Below, one piece after another: positions 61,957-64,000 of a stretch of DNA of 64,000 bases; positions within the stretch are counted from its first letter, which is position 1; each line of letters opens with the position of its first letter. The stretch spans positions 682,001 through 746,000 of the forward strand of contig NZ_JAAGPD010000001.1 of assembly GCF_017104565.1 (NCBI RefSeq), in the 5' to 3' direction. The translations under genes and the position numbers were made by a program. The DNA is from Paraburkholderia sp. Tr-20389 (GTDB lineage Bacteria > Pseudomonadota > Gammaproteobacteria > Burkholderiales > Burkholderiaceae). A model generated the notes under the pieces. The model was not told the origin of the DNA. It saw only the letters and a program-made list of their open reading frames with translations, and searched no databases.

Positions 61957-61978
61957 TGCCATCGTGAACAATGAGTGT

Positions 61979-62920
61979 ATGGAAACGCAAAATATCGAAG
62001 ATCTGTGGACGCATCTGCACTGGCTCACGATGCTCGCCGAACAGGGCACCTACACGGCGGCGGCCGCGCGCCTCGGCGTCAGCAAGGCGGCGATGAGCCA
62101 GCGCATTTCCGAGCTGGAGCGCGCGGCGGGCATTTCGCTGGTGCAGCGCACCACGCGCAGCGTGCGCCTGACGGAAGCCGGCCAGCAGCTCGTCGACGCC
62201 ACGCGCGGTCAATATGCGCAGATTGCGGCGAGCTTCGCGCAGGTGCGCGAACTGTCGGGCGTGCCGCGCGGACAGGTGCGCGTGACCGCACCCGTTGCAT
62301 TCGCGCGGCAGCAACTGGTGCCGAAGCTGCCCGAGTTTCTGTCGGCAAACCCGGCCGTCCGCGTGCAGCTCGAAGTGTCGGACAGGCTCGTGTCGCTCGC
62401 CACGGAAGGCTTCGACCTCGCGATACGCCACAGCGCGGAGCCGCCCGATACGCACGTCGCGTGGAAGCTGTGCGACACGCATTCCGTGATCGTCGCGACG
62501 CGTGCCTACCTGCGTAAGCGCGGCACGCCGAAGTCGCCGGACGACCTCACCTCGCACGATTGCCTGTTCTATCCGCGCTCGATGGGCGAGCCGATGTGGT
62601 CGTTCGAGCGCAAGTCGGCGCGCAAGAACGCCGCGCGGCCCATCACGTTGCCCGTGAAAGGCCCGTTTTGTGCCAACAACAGCGAGACGCTGCGCGACGC
62701 CGCACTCGAAAGCCTGGGCATCGCGCTGGTGCCGGACTTCACCGCGCAGGCCGCCGTGCAGGCGGGCAAGCTGGTGGTCGTGTTGCCCGACTGGCGCGTG
62801 ACGGGTGCGTTCGCCGAGCAGCTGTATATCGTGCGGCCTTACGCGTCACATGTGCCGCGCGCGGTCGGCCTGTTCGTCGGCTATCTGCGCGAGCGTTTCG
62901 CGCAAGGTTTCCCCGTCTGA
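61979..62920 (+). CDS. LysR-family regulator, divergent from mmsA
   Basis: A 313-residue LTTR with [23 protein letters not shown], wing [13 protein letters not shown], and an effector domain from about residue 90 ([20 protein letters not shown]). ATG 61979 is chosen because the upstream Met/TTG codons lie inside the palindromic operator. It probably regulates mmsA across the 108-bp divergent region. The effector may be an intermediate of the semialdehyde pathway. Confidence 0.92.
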   Translation: METQNIEDLWTHLHWLTMLAEQGTYTAAAARLGVSKAAMSQRISELERAAGISLVQRTTRSVRLTEAGQQLVDATRGQYAQIAASFAQVRELSGVPRGQVRVTAPVAFARQQLVPKLPEFLSANPAVRVQLEVSDRLVSLATEGFDLAIRHSAEPPDTHVAWKLCDTHSVIVATRAYLRKRGTPKSPDDLTSHDCLFYPRSMGEPMWSFERKSARKNAARPITLPVKGPFCANNSETLRDAALESLGIALVPDFTAQAAVQAGKLVVVLPDWRVTGAFAEQLYIVRPYASHVPRAVGLFVGYLRERFAQGFPV

Positions 62921-62921
62921 G

Positions 62922-63761
62922 CTAGACGCCAACGCCATCCGCATAGCGGGAGATCAGCAACTTCACGCGCTCTTCGGCGACCTCCGATGCGGGCGTGTAG
63001 ACCACGAGGCTGAGATCCGGCCGCCCGTGCACCGCGAACGCCGAATATTCCAGCTCGATCAGCCCAAGCAGCGGATGCACGATCGTCTTCGTGCCTTCGT
63101 CGTTGGCGCGCACGTCATTGGCGCGCCACATCGCATCGAATTCGGGGCTCAGCTGACTGAGTTCATCGACGAAAGCCTGAATGGTCTTCGCCGCGCCGCT
63201 GCGTGCCGCATCGGCGCGAAACGCCGCGACCACGAAGCGCGCGACGCTCTCCCAATCCGGCTGCGCGGCGCGCACATGAGCATCGAGGAAGATCAGACGC
63301 AGGATGTTGCGCTCGCGGGGCGCAAGCGCCGCGTAGTCCGTCAGCACCGCTTGCGCCGCTCGATTCCACGCGACGATATCCCATGTGGAAGTTCTCACCA
63401 GCGCGGGACTGAACTCCATCGCATCGAGCACGCGCTGCATGCGCGGCGTCACGCCGTTGGGCGCCTGATAACGAACCTCCGGCGGACGCCCGAGGCCGAT
63501 CAGAAACAGATGCTCGCGCTCGACGTCCGTCAGCATCAACGCACGCGCGATGCGGTCGAGCACGTTAGCCGACGGCGCACCGCCGCGCCCCTGTTCGAGC
63601 CACGTGTACCACGTCGCGCTGACGTTCGCGCGCTGCGCAACCTCTTCGCGCCGCAAACCCGGCGTGCGCCGGCGCGTCACGGGCAGCCCCAGCGCCGCCG
63701 GATCGAGCTTCGTGCGGCGGTCTCTGAGGTACATCCCGAGCAGATTGTCGTTTGCGTCCAT
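62922..63761 (-). CDS. XRE-type HTH regulator of the MmyB-like family
   Basis: A 279-residue protein. The HTH is at residues about 8-75 ([40 protein letters not shown]). A C-terminal MmyB-like PAS/ligand domain has [19 protein letters not shown] and [17 protein letters not shown] 63761 is preferred (AGGATG upstream); ATG 63767 is possible. These regulators often control the divergent gene, here an SDR-type oxidoreductase. Confidence 0.9.
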   Translation of the reverse strand: MDANDNLLGMYLRDRRTKLDPAALGLPVTRRRTPGLRREEVAQRANVSATWYTWLEQGRGGAPSANVLDRIARALMLTDVEREHLFLIGLGRPPEVRYQAPNGVTPRMQRVLDAMEFSPALVRTSTWDIVAWNRAAQAVLTDYAALAPRERNILRLIFLDAHVRAAQPDWESVARFVVAAFRADAARSGAAKTIQAFVDELSQLSPEFDAMWRANDVRANDEGTKTIVHPLLGLIELEYSAFAVHGRPDLSLVVYTPASEVAEERVKLLISRYADGVGV

Positions 63762-63860
63762 GCTCATCCTGTTAGTCCGTATACCTGTAAGACGTCACTA
63801 CTTCACCCCGATAAGCGATGCACCGATAGTAACGCTTCATCGATACAGGAGGATTTCATC

Positions 63861-64000
63861 ATGCGTGTGTTCGTGACGGGTGCAACGGGATTCGTCGGCT
63901 CGGCGGTGGTCAACGAACTGGTCGCCGCGGGGCATCAGGTGCTGGGACTCGCCCGCACCGATGCCGGTGCGCAAGCGCTCGCCGCAACGGGCGCGCAGGT
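63861..64000 (+). CDS. NAD(P)-dependent SDR/epimerase-like protein, N-terminal part (runs off window)
   Basis: ATG 63861 with AGGAGG encodes [20 protein letters not shown], an extended-SDR Rossmann start, followed by [17 protein letters not shown]. The rest is outside the window. It diverges from the XRE regulator, which probably controls it. Confidence 0.85.
   Translation, partial: MRVFVTGATGFVGSAVVNELVAAGHQVLGLARTDAGAQALAATGAQ

Overview
The window looks like a chromosomal segment from a member of the Burkholderiaceae, most likely Paraburkholderia or Caballeronia. It has high G+C, a large number of LysR/AraC/IclR regulators, and small families typical of that group (DUF3331, DUF4148, Ohr, a KduI/KduD/KdgT set). 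I place about 60 genes, mostly metabolic and regulatory. I see no rRNA, tRNA, CRISPR array, phage or recognisable insertion sequence. Everything is read by eye from sequence; no searches were run.

Region by region. 0-5 kb: the start of a class III nucleotide cyclase, a receiver-LuxR-cNMP fusion regulator, a ChrA-type chromate transporter and an HtrA-like protease. 5-14 kb: zinc alcohol dehydrogenase, glutaminase, APC permease, two membrane proteins and a divergent FtsH-like AAA protease. 14-17 kb: a type II dehydroquinase and Gfo/Idh/MocA oxidoreductase with a divergent LysR. 17-21 kb: a pectin-uronate module (kdgT, kduI, kduD, IclR regulator). 22.2-23.1 kb: a gene-free nested inverted repeat.

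23-46 kb is the most distinctive part. Three paralogous STAND regulators (OmpR-type winged helix, NB-ARC ATPase, and TPR-like helices in the two longer ones) are interleaved with minus-strand hydrolase operons. One run of eight genes (YcaC-like hydrolase, amidohydrolase, DoxX, HD-like protein, XapX, DUF1275, VOC protein, porin) lies on one side. A Tat-type haloperoxidase-like hydrolase and an HD-like protein / flavoprotein / metallo-beta-lactamase operon lie on the other. Four promoters in this region carry TTAA-type half-sites repeated exactly 10 bp apart, which is the spacing expected of OmpR-family winged helices. I propose a STAND-controlled regulon; its inducer and chemistry are unknown.

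46-64 kb: a LysR relic lacking its helix-turn-helix, small proteins, DUF3331 with an AraC regulator, a PAS histidine kinase with two response regulators, a PilZ protein, VOC, LysR, thioredoxin-like and Ohr genes, a frameshifted tautomerase, and methylmalonate-semialdehyde dehydrogenase with a divergent LysR. An XRE regulator diverges from an SDR gene that runs off the window.
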